The notes beneath the pieces are model-generated. The model was given only the letters and a program-made list of their open reading frames with translations. It did no database searches and was not told where the DNA came from. Source: Pelobacter sp. (GTDB taxonomy: Bacteria > Desulfobacterota > Desulfuromonadia > Geobacterales > Pseudopelobacteraceae). Taken from it: a stretch of DNA of 47,883 bases. The stretch covers positions 1 through 47,883 of the forward strand of contig JAVBXN010000037.1 of NCBI GenBank assembly GCA_030824515.1, in the 5' to 3' direction. A program made the position numbers and the translations under genes. Shown here in pieces: positions 1 through 8,234 of the stretch; the stretch's first letter is position 1; each line of letters starts with the position of its first letter.

Positions 1-169
1 TAATGAACGGAAGGTATCATCCGGAACGAATTCAAATCGAAAAAAGAACAGTTGTGTCAAAGAACAATACAAATTAAGAAGTTACAGACGTACAATCAAA
101 TTTTACCGGACAGTAGTGAGTCGGGCATTAAGAAGTTGTTGTTGTCAACCAGTCAGATGAGGAGAAAAC
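1..169. other. upstream intergenic stretch, nothing identified
   Basis: AT-rich leader before the first gene. There is a 24-codon open frame starting at 3 with no visible ribosome binding site and no recognisable product, so I do not call it. I see no convincing paired -35/-10 hexamers and no hairpin. Confidence 0.4.
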
Positions 170-427
170 ATGATTATCAAACGGGGAAATGTAGTTAACC
201 ATACCGGGGCTGTTGAATGGGGCGTAGGCAAGGTGGTGGAGGTTAATGCCCTTAAGGCGACCATCCAGTTCAGCGACGGAATTACCAGGAAGATCGCTTC
301 CTCCCATTATACGATCCTTCAGCCTGGGGATCCGGCCGCTTTCGTTGATATTCCCGACAGTCTTCCGGCTGCCAAGGTCCGGGTGGCTGCCAAAAGAACG
401 AAAAAGGTGAAACAGGCGGAAGCCTGA
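170..427 (+). CDS. small DUF3553-like protein
   Basis: 85-residue soluble protein with no signal peptide. The first 50 residues (GNVVNHTGAVEWGVGKVVEV, then a short beta-rich stretch around SDGITRKI) match my memory of the DUF3553 family, a small beta-barrel-like domain of unknown function common in Geobacter relatives. The C-terminus is Lys/Ala-rich (KVRVAAKRTKKVKQAEA), which could allow nucleic-acid contact, but that is inference. The start is supported by a good Shine-Dalgarno (GAGGAG at about 160-165). It is a single-gene unit followed by a perfect inverted repeat. Function unknown; the family assignment is from sequence resemblance only. Confidence 0.75.
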   Translation: MIIKRGNVVNHTGAVEWGVGKVVEVNALKATIQFSDGITRKIASSHYTILQPGDPAAFVDIPDSLPAAKVRVAAKRTKKVKQAEA

Positions 428-443
428 GTAAATAGACCTTCTT

Positions 444-483
444 GAAACTGTGAGCTACCGCAAATGAAGTAGCTCACAGTTTC
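444..483. repeat. perfect 14-bp inverted repeat (hairpin)
   Basis: Arms 444-457 and 470-483 are exact reverse complements with a 12-nt spacer. There is no T-run on either side, so it is not a classic intrinsic terminator. It lies 16 bp upstream of the promoter of the metal-uptake cluster, so it may be a factor-assisted terminator for the preceding gene or a regulatory hairpin/operator. Confidence 0.7.
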
Positions 484-499
484 CGCTTCCAGCTTCGGG

Positions 500-528
500 T
501 TGACAGGACCGTCGATTAACCCTATTGT
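500..528 (+). promoter_or_regulatory. sigma-70 type promoter for the metal-uptake cluster
   Basis: -35 TTGACA at 500-505, 17-bp spacer, -10 TATTGT at 523-528. The predicted start of transcription is about 534-536, which coincides with the ATG at 536 and implies a leaderless message for the first gene. Confidence 0.6.
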
Positions 529-535
529 AGCCCCC

Positions 536-799
536 ATGCGTAAGCAACTGTCGATATTCATACTCTTCCTGCTGTTTTTCTCACTGACGGTTACGGCGCT
601 TCATCATCACGATGATGCCGCCAATCATCAGGACTGCCCCATCTGTGTAGTGAGCCATAACCAGTCGAGCGACTGTCCGCAGCCGTTCAGGCTGTATTTT
701 ACACCTTCCGTTTCTCCAGCCGGCTACCATCCGCCGCCCTCAGCCGTAACCCTAGCAGTACCGTTTACCCCTGCCAACAATCGCGCGCCACCCGCCTGA
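536..799 (+). CDS. small His/Cys-containing exported protein of metal-uptake cluster
   Basis: 87 residues from ATG 536. Residues 1-21 form a signal peptide or N-terminal membrane anchor (MRKQLSIFILFLLFFSLTVT). This is followed by a metal-binding-looking segment, ALHHHDDAANHQDCPICVV, and a Pro-rich tail. Similar short His-rich exported proteins (DUF2946-like) occur next to metal transport genes; here it precedes an outer-membrane protein, a ZnuA-like binding protein and a ZnuB-like permease, so a periplasmic Zn/Cu-binding role is inferred. No Shine-Dalgarno precedes the ATG. An in-frame TTG at 500 is part of the -35 box and therefore an unlikely start. Confidence 0.6.
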   Translation: MRKQLSIFILFLLFFSLTVTALHHHDDAANHQDCPICVVSHNQSSDCPQPFRLYFTPSVSPAGYHPPPSAVTLAVPFTPANNRAPPA

Positions 800-866
800 C
801 CCGCTCCGGACAACCCGACATATCCAATCACACTGAATCGCGTTGGACGCGACACGGGAGGAGTGC

Positions 867-2222
867 ATGCGCATATCTATCGTTGTGGCCCTGTTTGCGG
901 TCACATTATCACCATTGTCCGCCATGGCGGACCCGGTTGAACTTCGTCTTAAAAAACTGGAAGAGGCGGTTTTACGCCAGGCTGAAATAATAGACAGACA
1001 GCAGAAGACCATCGAAGAAATGAAGTTGATGCTGGAAAACGGCAAAACCGCCGACGTCCGGACGTCCGCAGACAGTTCGACAAAAAACAGCGGGTTCTTC
1101 GGCGGCTCGCTGATGAACAACCCCTATATCTCGCTGATCCTGGATGCCAAGGGGCAGGTCTCCAACCTGAAAAACAGTGCGCTGGAGGGCCGCGGCATCC
1201 CCGGATTCACCGGTGAAGGCTCCGGGCTGCGCAACGGTTTCAATGTTGATGCCGCCGAACTGCTGATCTTTGCTCCGGTTGACCCCTATTTCAATCTCTA
1301 CACCAACATTCCGATCAACGGCGATGGCGCGGTCCTGGAAGAGGCCTATTTCGTTACGACCTCGCTGCCGCAAGGATTCCAGCTGAAAGGGGGCCGGTTC
1401 AAGAGCAACGCCAGCCGCCTCAATGCCCAACACCCCCACGCCTGGGACTTTGCAGAACTGCCCCTGGCGTATCGTTCGTTTCTCGGGCCGGAGGCGCTGG
1501 GCGGCGAAAACGGCGTACAGCTGACATGGATGCCCTCGCTGCCGGTCTACACGCTGCTGGGGGTCGAAGCGCTGCAGGGCGCCAATCCGCTGCTGTTCGG
1601 CGATGACGGCAATTGGGGGCCGCACGCCTTTAGCGCGTTTGCCCGGCTATCCTTTGACACCGGCGAAGAGTCCACGTTGTATCTGTCACCCTGGGCCATG
1701 TTCGGCAAAACCAGAACCAGCGCTGTTCTGGCGGCTGACGAAACAACCGGAAACAGCTTCGACCTGCGCGGTGACAGCAGGCTCTACGGCCTGGAGGCGG
1801 TCTGGAAATGGAACTCGGGACTCCACAAGCTCTCCCTGCAGGGTGAATACCTCTACCTGGACCAGCGCGGAGATCTGGGCGAAACCGACCCTGGCGGCGC
1901 CGTGGTAAATATTGAGCCTCTCAAGCGGCATCAGGACGGCGCCTACCTGCAGGCGGCCTATCATTTCAACCGCTTTGGGGTTGGAGCGCGCTATGACCGC
2001 ATGGAAATCTTTGCCGAAACCTTCGAACGGGCCGGGGCAAAACAGAGCTTCGGCGGCAAGCCATGGCGCATAAGCGCGATGACCGAGTACAACTTTACCG
2101 AATTCAGCCGCATCCGCGCCCAGTTCAACCACGACCGCTCCGACCGCGACAATCGGGTCAACAACGAAGGCATACTGCAACTCACCTTTACCATCGGCGC
2201 CCATGGCGCGCACCCGTTCTAG
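867..2222 (+). CDS. outer-membrane beta-barrel protein linked to metal uptake
   Basis: 451 residues from ATG 867, chosen over an upstream in-frame start at 843 because of the GGGAGGAG at 856-863 and because it yields a clean signal peptide (about residues 1-21, ending AMA). After the signal comes a short coiled coil (about 23-58, VELRLKKLEEAVLRQAEIID) of the kind that trimerises porins, then about 380 residues of alternating polar/aromatic strands and a C-terminus ending THAHPF-like in aromatic Phe, typical of barrels inserted by the BAM complex. It sits 8 bp from the ZnuA-like gene, so passage of Zn or another metal across the outer membrane is inferred. No TonB box was recognised, so a passive porin is as likely as a receptor. 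Confidence 0.75.
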   Translation: MRISIVVALFAVTLSPLSAMADPVELRLKKLEEAVLRQAEIIDRQQKTIEEMKLMLENGKTADVRTSADSSTKNSGFFGGSLMNNPYISLILDAKGQVSNLKNSALEGRGIPGFTGEGSGLRNGFNVDAAELLIFAPVDPYFNLYTNIPINGDGAVLEEAYFVTTSLPQGFQLKGGRFKSNASRLNAQHPHAWDFAELPLAYRSFLGPEALGGENGVQLTWMPSLPVYTLLGVEALQGANPLLFGDDGNWGPHAFSAFARLSFDTGEESTLYLSPWAMFGKTRTSAVLAADETTGNSFDLRGDSRLYGLEAVWKWNSGLHKLSLQGEYLYLDQRGDLGETDPGGAVVNIEPLKRHQDGAYLQAAYHFNRFGVGARYDRMEIFAETFERAGAKQSFGGKPWRISAMTEYNFTEFSRIRAQFNHDRSDRDNRVNNEGILQLTFTIGAHGAHPF

Positions 2223-2230
2223 GAGGAAAC

Positions 2231-3109
2231 ATGCTACGTATCATCATTGCGCTTTTTGCGCTTGTCCTGTTTACGGCCCCGGCCGATGCCGCCGTCAAGG
2301 TGGTGGCGACACTTCCCTGGATCGGCAGCCTGGCCAAGGAGATCGGCAAGGAGCGGGTCGCCGTGACCACCCTGGTAAAAACCTCGCAGGATCCGCACTC
2401 CATCGAAGCCAAGCCTTCGATGATCGCCGCCGTGCGACGGGCTGACATGCTGATGTACAACGGCCTCGACCTGGAGGTCGGCTACCTGCCGATCCTGATG
2501 GAATCGGCCAGGAACCCGGCCATCAATCCGGGCAACGCCGGAAACCTCAACTGTTCGGTGTATGTGGACCCGCTGGAAAAACCGGCTACTGCCAGCCGCG
2601 AAAACGGGGATGTGCATCCTTTGGGAAATCCTCACTACCACCTCTCGCCGGCAAACATCAAAAAAGTGGCCCACGGTATCGGAGAACGGCTGGCAAAGGT
2701 CGATCAGGCCAACGCCGGCTTCTATCGCGCCAATGCGGCCCGCTTCGTCGCGCAGGTCGATCATAAAATGAAGGAGTGGAAGAGCAGGAAACTTCAGGGG
2801 AAACAGTTCGTCGCACAGCACCGGTTTTTTGAATATCTTGCCGCGGATTTCGGGTTCCGGATTACCGGGTATCTGGAGGATAAACCGGGCATTCCCCCCA
2901 GCAGCGCCCATGTTCAAGCGCTTGTCGCAAGCATGTCCGGACACCGTCCCGATGCGATCCTGAGTACCGAATACCACGACCGGACCATATCCGGCTTCGT
3001 GTCGTCAAAAACCGGTGTCAAAACGATTGTCGTGCCCCATGATGTGGGGGCCAACGGGAGCAGGGACTGGTTTTCGCTGATGGACAGCGTCGTCAAGGTC
3101 CTGGAGTAA
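2231..3109 (+). CDS. znuA: ZnuA/TroA-type metal ABC transporter binding protein
   Basis: 292 residues from ATG 2231, behind an AGGAGG that overlaps the preceding stop. Signal peptide about 1-24 (ends ADAA). The SBP_bac_9 fold is shown by VVATLPWIGSLAKEIGKERV, the ligand motif DPHSIEAKPS (His about 57), NPHYHLSP (His after the short loop), AQHRFFEYLAADFGF (third His) and LSTEYHDRTISG near the C-terminus. These are the positions of the Zn/Mn ligands in ZnuA/TroA. The His-rich loop of classical ZnuA is very short here, so the metal could be Zn or Mn. It acts in the periplasm and delivers metal to the permease encoded 5 bp downstream. Confidence 0.88.
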   Translation: MLRIIIALFALVLFTAPADAAVKVVATLPWIGSLAKEIGKERVAVTTLVKTSQDPHSIEAKPSMIAAVRRADMLMYNGLDLEVGYLPILMESARNPAINPGNAGNLNCSVYVDPLEKPATASRENGDVHPLGNPHYHLSPANIKKVAHGIGERLAKVDQANAGFYRANAARFVAQVDHKMKEWKSRKLQGKQFVAQHRFFEYLAADFGFRITGYLEDKPGIPPSSAHVQALVASMSGHRPDAILSTEYHDRTISGFVSSKTGVKTIVVPHDVGANGSRDWFSLMDSVVKVLE

Positions 3110-3114
3110 GCGGA

Positions 3115-3912
3115 ATGGATAGCCTGTCATTTCTGCTCTGGCCGTTTGGCGCCTGTCTGCTGCTGATACTGATCCACACCTGGTTCGGCGTGCACATTCT
3201 GGAGCGGGGCATCATCTTCGTTGACCTGGCTCTGGCCCAGTTCATCAGCATCGGCATTGCCCTGTCGCTGCTGACCGGTGTGGACCGCACCCTGCTGGCT
3301 GTTGTCTTTGCCCTCGGCGGCGCCTTGATCATGACCCTCACCGGCAGGATGGCGCGTCATGTCAACGTGGAGGCCTTCATCGGGGTGCTGTACATATTTT
3401 CATTTGCCGCCTGCACGCTGATCCTGGATCGCACCGCCCATGGCATGGAAGAGTTCAAGGCGATACTGAACGGCAACATCCTCTGGGTCACTCCGGCGAT
3501 GCTCGGCTCGACCGCGCTGCTCTACGGGGCGGTCGGTCTGCTGCACTGGCTCCTGAGGAAGCGTTTCCACGACCTGACCTTCCGCAGGGAAGGGCCGCTG
3601 TGGTTGGAATTCATCTTTTTTGCCAGTTTTGCCCTGGTGCTGGTCAAATCGGTGATGATCGCGGGAATTCTGCAGGTGTTTTCATTTCTGGTGGTGCCGG
3701 CCCTGCTGGGTCGGCTTTTCTTTCGTGGCAGCGGCAGCATCCTGGTGGCCGGCTGGATTGCGGGGACAGTGGTGAGCAGCGGCGGTATCGCCGTTTCACA
3801 CGTCCTGGATCTTCCCACCGCCCCGGTAATCGTGGCCGGTCTGGCGCTGCTGTTTTTCCTGGCACTTGCCGCAAAGGCGTTTTCGGGCCGTAATGGTTTG
3901 GATCGGGTTTAG
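3115..3912 (+). CDS. znuB: ZnuB-type metal ABC transporter permease
   Basis: 265 residues with about 7-8 hydrophobic segments, of the ABC-3 (ZnuB/TroC) permease family. Family marks are WFGVHILERGIIFVDLALAQ and the cytoplasmic loop KSVMIAGILQVFSFLVVPAL. It starts 5 bp after the binding-protein gene and is clearly co-transcribed with it. No gene for the ATP-binding subunit (ZnuC) follows: the cluster ends at a terminator and tRNA-Pro. The permease must therefore borrow an ATPase encoded elsewhere, or the cluster has lost it. Confidence 0.87.
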   Translation: MDSLSFLLWPFGACLLLILIHTWFGVHILERGIIFVDLALAQFISIGIALSLLTGVDRTLLAVVFALGGALIMTLTGRMARHVNVEAFIGVLYIFSFAACTLILDRTAHGMEEFKAILNGNILWVTPAMLGSTALLYGAVGLLHWLLRKRFHDLTFRREGPLWLEFIFFASFALVLVKSVMIAGILQVFSFLVVPALLGRLFFRGSGSILVAGWIAGTVVSSGGIAVSHVLDLPTAPVIVAGLALLFFLALAAKAFSGRNGLDRV

Positions 3913-3944
3913 GGAGGAGTTTCGGCCAAGTGTGCTTAAAACAA

Positions 3945-3983
3945 AAGGGGTTGCGGCTTTTGCCGTAACCCCTTGTATTTGTC
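3945..3983. terminator. bidirectional intrinsic terminator
   Basis: Hairpin with arms 3945-3957 and 3962-3974 (13 bp, one G-U/A-C position) and a 4-nt loop. Read on the minus strand, the downstream flank is TTTTGTTTT, suiting termination of the tRNA transcript. On the plus strand the flank is a weaker TTGTATTTGT after the permease gene. Confidence 0.75.
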
Positions 3984-4060
3984 TGGTCGGGATGACTAGA
4001 TTCGAACTAGCGACCCCCTGCTCCCGAAGCAGGTGCGCTACCAGGCTGCGCTACATCCCG
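3984..4060 (-). tRNA. proK: tRNA-Pro (anticodon CGG)
   Basis: 77 nt on the minus strand including an encoded CCA (complement of 3984-3986). The acceptor stem starts CGGGATG; the anticodon arm is CCTGC-TTCGGGA-GCAGG, giving anticodon CGG for codon CCG; the T-loop is TTCGAATC. All arms pair, so it looks functional. A promoter lies just upstream at 4071-4100 on the minus strand. Confidence 0.95.
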
Positions 4061-4070
4061 AAGAGTTGTT

Positions 4071-4100
4071 TTTATATATTTTTTATGGCACTCTTGTCAA
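4071..4100 (-). promoter_or_regulatory. promoter for tRNA-Pro
   Basis: Minus-strand -35 TTGACA (complement of 4095-4100) and an AT-rich -10 (TATAAA or ATATAA, complement of about 4071-4077) with 17-18 bp spacing. It lies 10-11 bp before the tRNA 5' end. Confidence 0.6.
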
Positions 4101-4132
4101 CAGCAAAGACCCTGCAGGAGGATCATTGAAAG

Positions 4133-5047
4133 ATGAGTGAAGTTATAAAGCAGCAGATCAGGGAACTTCTCGACCAGCACAACGCCGTGCTTCTGGCCCA
4201 TAACTACATGCGCGACGAGGTACAGGAGATTGCCGATATCACCGGCGATTCACTGGCGCTGTCGATTGAGGCCGCCAAGACCGATGCCGATGTGATCGTT
4301 TTCTGTGGGGTGCACTTCATGGCCGAATCGGCCGCGATCCTGTCGCCCGGTAAAAAAGTATTGTTGCCGCGTCCCGACGCCGGTTGCCCGATGGCCGACA
4401 TGGTCACCGCCGAAGAGCTGGAGCAGTTGCGGGCGCAGCACCCGGGCGTGCCGGTCGTGACCTACGTCAATTCGTCGGCAGAAGTCAAGGCCCATTCCGA
4501 TATCTGCTGTACCTCGGCCAATGCGCTCAAGGTCGTACGCTCACTCAAGGAAGAGGAACTGATCTTCGTGCCGGACCGCAACCTGGGCCGCTGGGTCGCC
4601 AAGTTCGTACCGGAGAAGAAGTTCATCTTCTGGGAAGGTTTCTGCCCGACCCACGAGCGCATGACGGTGTCGGCCGTGCTGCAGAAAAAGGTAGAGCATC
4701 CCGATGCGCTCTTCATCTGCCACCCGGAAAGCGCGCCGGAGGTTTCGGCGCTGGCCGACCATGTCTGTTCCACCAGCGGCATGTACGACTACTGCCGCAC
4801 CAGTCCCGCCACCAAATTCATCATCGGCACTGAAGCCGGCATCCTCTACAAGCTTCGGCTGGACAACCCGGGCAAGGAGTTTATCCTGGCCTCGCCGGCA
4901 CTGTTCTGCCCCAACATGAAGCTGACCTCGCTGGAGGACGTGCTGCTGGCGCTGCAGACGCTGGAACCTGTGGTCAGCGTCCCCGAGGAGATCCGCGTCA
5001 AGGCTAAAGGGGCGCTGGACCGGATGCTGGCGATTCCCAGAGACTGA
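4133..5047 (+). CDS. nadA: quinolinate synthase
   Basis: 304 residues. It condenses iminoaspartate with dihydroxyacetone phosphate to make quinolinate, in de novo NAD synthesis (cytoplasm, [4Fe-4S] enzyme). Cluster cysteines by family position are Cys85 (AGCPMADM), Cys171 (GFCPTHERM) and Cys259 (LFCPNMKL). Substrate-binding motifs include [10 protein letters not shown] near residue 22 and the [10 protein letters not shown] and CHPES segments. The length fits the short NadA type. The start is supported by AGGAGG at 4116-4121. The stop TGA shares one base with the ATG of the downstream sensor kinase, so the two are translationally coupled. nadB and nadC are not in the window. Confidence 0.95.
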   Translation: MSEVIKQQIRELLDQHNAVLLAHNYMRDEVQEIADITGDSLALSIEAAKTDADVIVFCGVHFMAESAAILSPGKKVLLPRPDAGCPMADMVTAEELEQLRAQHPGVPVVTYVNSSAEVKAHSDICCTSANALKVVRSLKEEELIFVPDRNLGRWVAKFVPEKKFIFWEGFCPTHERMTVSAVLQKKVEHPDALFICHPESAPEVSALADHVCSTSGMYDYCRTSPATKFIIGTEAGILYKLRLDNPGKEFILASPALFCPNMKLTSLEDVLLALQTLEPVVSVPEEIRVKAKGALDRMLAIPRD

Positions 5048-6798
5048 TGCTGTCCCGCGCGGAAGCACAGGTCCGGCCGCTGTTGTTGATTATCGGCCTG
5101 TGTTTCTGCTGGGCGCTGACAGCTGATGCGGCGCAATCTCCCCCTCAACCGGCCTCCACGATCATCGTCGGCGGAGACCGCGATTACCCCCCCTACGAAT
5201 TCATCGACAAAAACGGCCATCCCAGCGGCTACAATGTGGAGCTGACCCGGGCCATCGCCGAGGTGATGGGCCTCAAGGTCGAGTTCCGCCTGGGGGGCTG
5301 GTCAGAGATGCGGGCGGCCCTTCAAAGCGGAAAGATTGATGTGCTGCAGGGCATGTCCTACTCGGAGGAACGGGCCGCACAGGTCGATTTCTCACTGCCG
5401 CACGCGGTCGTCAACCATGCCGTCTTTGCCCGCCGCGATTCGCCGCCGGTCAACTCGCTGGACGAGCTGGAGGGAAAGACCGTGGCGGTCCACCGTGACG
5501 GGATCATGCATGACTACCTGGTCAGCAAGAAATTCAGCGGCAAACTCTCCCTGACCGCGACCCCGGCCGACGCGCTGCGCCAGCTTGCGGCCGGAACCAG
5601 CGACTACGCCATTGTCGCGATCGTGCCGGGCATGTACATCATCCGCGAACTGAAGCTGACCAACCTGATCCCGGCCGTGCGCAACGTGGCCACCCAGCGC
5701 TACTGCTACGCGGTTGACAAGGGCAATGCCGAGCTGTTGTCGCGCTTCAACGAGGGTTTGGCGATCCTGAAAAAGACCGGGCAGTACCAGCTGATCTACA
5801 ACAAGTGGCTGGGGGTGCTGGAACCGCAGCCGGTCGATCTGCGCACGATCGTTAAATACGCGGCGGTGGTGGTGGTGCCGTTGACGCTGCTTTTGGGCGG
5901 ATTCGCGCTCTGGTCGCGCACACTGCACGGCCAGGTGGCGCTGCGCACCGCCGACCTGACCCGCGAGATCGCCGAACGGCGGCACGCCGAGGAGGAACTG
6001 CGCCTGAACCAGCAGCAGCTGTTGCAGGCCGACAAGATGGCCGCCCTGGGGGTGCTGGTCTCGGGTGTGGCCCACGAGATCAACAACCCGACCGGGCTGA
6101 TCCTGCTGGAAGTGCCGACCATCAAACGTTTTCAGGCCGACGCGGCCAAGGTGCTGGAGCAGTATTACCGCGAGAACGGCGACTTCAGTTGCGGGGGGCT
6201 GCCCTACTCGCGCATGCGGGAGGAGATCCCGCGCAGCCTGGAAAAGTTGCAGGAGGCGGGCAAGCGCATCAAGCGCATTGTCGATGACCTGAAGGATTTT
6301 GCCCGGCAAGGGGACAGTGCCTGCAGCGAGATCATAGACCTGAACGCGGTTTCCCAGGCGGCGGTGCGGCTGGTGGAACCCTCGATCCGCAAGGCGACCA
6401 CCCGTTTCAGCGCCCGGTACGACGATGATCTGCCGCAGATACGCGGCAACAGCCAGCGCATCGAGCAGGTGCTGGTCAACCTGATCCTGAACGCCTGCCA
6501 GGCGCTGCCGGACAATGACCGCGCCATCGAGCTTACCACCTGCGCCGACCGGGAAAACGGAGTGGTGACTTTCCGGCTGCGCGACGAGGGCAGCGGCATC
6601 TCCCCCGAGCACCTGGCGCGCCTGACCGACCCGTTTTTCACGACCAAGCGCGACATGGGGGGCACCGGCCTGGGGCTGTCGGTCTCGGCCGGCATCGTCA
6701 AGGAGCATGGCGGTACGATGCAATTCAATTCGATCCCCGGCCGCGAGACGGTCGTCACGCTGACATTGCCGATCAGCCAAGAGGAGGAAAACAGGTGA
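5047..6798 (+). CDS. sensor histidine kinase with periplasmic SBP_bac_3 domain
   Basis: 583 residues. Order: signal peptide (about 1-35), a periplasmic solute-binding domain of the amino-acid-binding SBP_bac_3 type (about 40-265; DRDYPPYEFIDKNGHPSGYN and ARRDSPPVNSLDELEGKTVA are hallmark strands), one membrane helix (about 272-294), a short linker coiled coil (about 300-330), the dimerisation/phosphorylation box GVAHEINNP with His343, and a HATPase domain with N-box NLILNACQAL (about 474-483) and G-boxes DEGSGIS and GGTGLGL. It probably senses a small polar solute such as an amino acid and phosphorylates the overlapping regulator. It starts inside the nadA stop and ends inside the regulator start (GTGA), an unusual operon partner for nadA. 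Confidence 0.92.
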   Translation: MLSRAEAQVRPLLLIIGLCFCWALTADAAQSPPQPASTIIVGGDRDYPPYEFIDKNGHPSGYNVELTRAIAEVMGLKVEFRLGGWSEMRAALQSGKIDVLQGMSYSEERAAQVDFSLPHAVVNHAVFARRDSPPVNSLDELEGKTVAVHRDGIMHDYLVSKKFSGKLSLTATPADALRQLAAGTSDYAIVAIVPGMYIIRELKLTNLIPAVRNVATQRYCYAVDKGNAELLSRFNEGLAILKKTGQYQLIYNKWLGVLEPQPVDLRTIVKYAAVVVVPLTLLLGGFALWSRTLHGQVALRTADLTREIAERRHAEEELRLNQQQLLQADKMAALGVLVSGVAHEINNPTGLILLEVPTIKRFQADAAKVLEQYYRENGDFSCGGLPYSRMREEIPRSLEKLQEAGKRIKRIVDDLKDFARQGDSACSEIIDLNAVSQAAVRLVEPSIRKATTRFSARYDDDLPQIRGNSQRIEQVLVNLILNACQALPDNDRAIELTTCADRENGVVTFRLRDEGSGISPEHLARLTDPFFTTKRDMGGTGLGLSVSAGIVKEHGGTMQFNSIPGRETVVTLTLPISQEEENR

Positions 6799-8210
6799 AA
6801 GCCGCTACCTATCCCGATTTCAGCGTGCTGCTGGTCGATGACGAGCCGGACTGGCTCGGTTCGCTGTCGCTGACGCTGGAGTCCTGCGCCAACATCAGCA
6901 ACATCCTGACCTGCAGCGACAGCCGCCAGGCGCTGGCCATTCTGGAGAGGGGCCAGGTCGGACTGGTGCTGCTGGACCTGACCATGCCGCACCTGTCGGG
7001 TGAAGCGCTTTTGGAGCAGATCGCCGAACGGCATCCCGAGATCTGCGTGATCGTCGTCAGCGGCCTCAACCAGCTGGAAACCGCGGTGCGCTGCATGAAG
7101 CTGGGCGCCTTCGACTACTGCGTCAAGACTGACGAGGAGGACCGTATCGTGGGGGCGGTGCTGCGGGCGGTCAGGATGGTGGAGATGCGGCGCGAGTACC
7201 AGGAGATGTCCAGTCGCCTGGTTTCGCGGGAGCTGCGCCATCCGGAGGCCTTCTCCGGGATCGTCACCGCCGACCGGTCGATGCTGGCCATTTTTTCCTA
7301 CGTGGAGGCGGTGGCCAAGAGCCCCCAGCCGCTTTTGATCACCGGTGAAAGCGGGGTCGGCAAGGAGCTGATCGCCAAAGCCGCCCACAACCTGAGCGGC
7401 TGCCGGGGCAAGCTGGTGACGGTCAACGTGGCCGGCCTGGACGACACGGTCTTTGCCGACACGCTCTTCGGCCACGTGCGCGGCGCCTTCACCGGCGCCG
7501 AGCAGGCCCGGCGCGGGATGGTGGAGGAGGCCGCCGACGGCACACTGTTTCTGGACGAGATCGGTGACCTCAGTATCCCCTCCCAGGTCAAGCTGCTGCG
7601 CCTCTTGCAGGAGGGGGAATATTTCCCGATGGGGAGCGATCTGCCCAAGCGGCTCAAGGCCCGCATCATCGTCGCCACCCACCAGAACCTGCCGGAAAAG
7701 GAGCGCAGCGGGGCTTTCCGTCGCGACCTGTATTACCGGCTGCGAACGCACCAGGTGCAGTTGCCGGCGCTGCGCGAGCGGCGGGGGGATATCGCGCTGC
7801 TCTTGGATTATTTCCTGGAAGAGGCGTCCCGGGCACTGGGCAAGAAGAAGCCGACCCCGCCCAAGGGGCTGGCCCAGTATCTGGCAACCTACTGTTTTCC
7901 CGGAAATGTGCGCGAACTGAAGGCGCTGGTCTACGATGCGGTCAGCGTGCACCGCGACCGGATGCTTTCGATGGAAACCTTTGTCAGGTCAATCGAACGA
8001 CTGCAGCCCCAATGCCCCACGACCGGGGCCAGCCAAACCCGCCAGAACCCCTTTGCCGGATTCGACGAGCTGCCCACCTTCAGCGATGCGGCCGCCTTTC
8101 TGGTTTTGGAGGCGATGGAACGGGCCGGCGGCAACCAGACCCTGGCGGCGCGGCTCTTGGGCATCTCGCAGCCGGCGCTCTCCAAGCGACTGAAGATGCT
8201 GAAGGAGTGA
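6795..8210 (+). CDS. NtrC-family sigma-54-dependent response regulator
   Basis: 471 residues from GTG 6795 (overlap GTGA with the kinase stop). Receiver domain 1-125 with acidic pair Asp15/16, phospho-acceptor Asp61 (LVLLDLTMP) and conserved Lys111. AAA+ domain about 155-390 with Walker A GESGVGKE (184-191), sigma-54 contact loop GAFTGA (230-235) and Walker B TLFLDEIGD (250-258). C-terminal Fis-type helix-turn-helix (NQTLAARLLGISQPALSKRL). The intact GAFTGA predicts activation of sigma-54 promoters. The nearest such promoter is at 10533-10548, in front of the dicarboxylate transporter, which makes that a plausible target. The last 21 bp of this gene are duplicated at 9017-9037. Confidence 0.93.
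   Translation: MKAATYPDFSVLLVDDEPDWLGSLSLTLESCANISNILTCSDSRQALAILERGQVGLVLLDLTMPHLSGEALLEQIAERHPEICVIVVSGLNQLETAVRCMKLGAFDYCVKTDEEDRIVGAVLRAVRMVEMRREYQEMSSRLVSRELRHPEAFSGIVTADRSMLAIFSYVEAVAKSPQPLLITGESGVGKELIAKAAHNLSGCRGKLVTVNVAGLDDTVFADTLFGHVRGAFTGAEQARRGMVEEAADGTLFLDEIGDLSIPSQVKLLRLLQEGEYFPMGSDLPKRLKARIIVATHQNLPEKERSGAFRRDLYYRLRTHQVQLPALRERRGDIALLLDYFLEEASRALGKKKPTPPKGLAQYLATYCFPGNVRELKALVYDAVSVHRDRMLSMETFVRSIERLQPQCPTTGASQTRQNPFAGFDELPTFSDAAAFLVLEAMERAGGNQTLAARLLGISQPALSKRLKMLKE
8190..8210 (+). repeat. left 21-bp direct repeat flanking vapBC
   Basis: This 21-bp sequence (begins CTGAAGATGC, ends GGAGTGA) is the end of the regulator gene including its stop. It is repeated without mismatch at 9017-9037. 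The bases on either side of the two copies differ, so the repeat is exactly 21 bp. Confidence 0.9.
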
Positions 8211-8234
8211 GGGTGTTTCAATGAATCATTGCCG

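Noticed and set aside
5392..6780. 462-codon minus-strand open frame inside the sensor kinase
   Set aside because: Shadow frame of the kinase; low-complexity His/Arg/Gln-rich translation with no domain.
6204..7952. 582-codon open frame on the minus strand across the kinase and regulator genes
   Set aside because: It is antisense to two genes with complete, recognisable domains; the frame is open because of GC-rich codon third positions. No ribosome binding site or family similarity.
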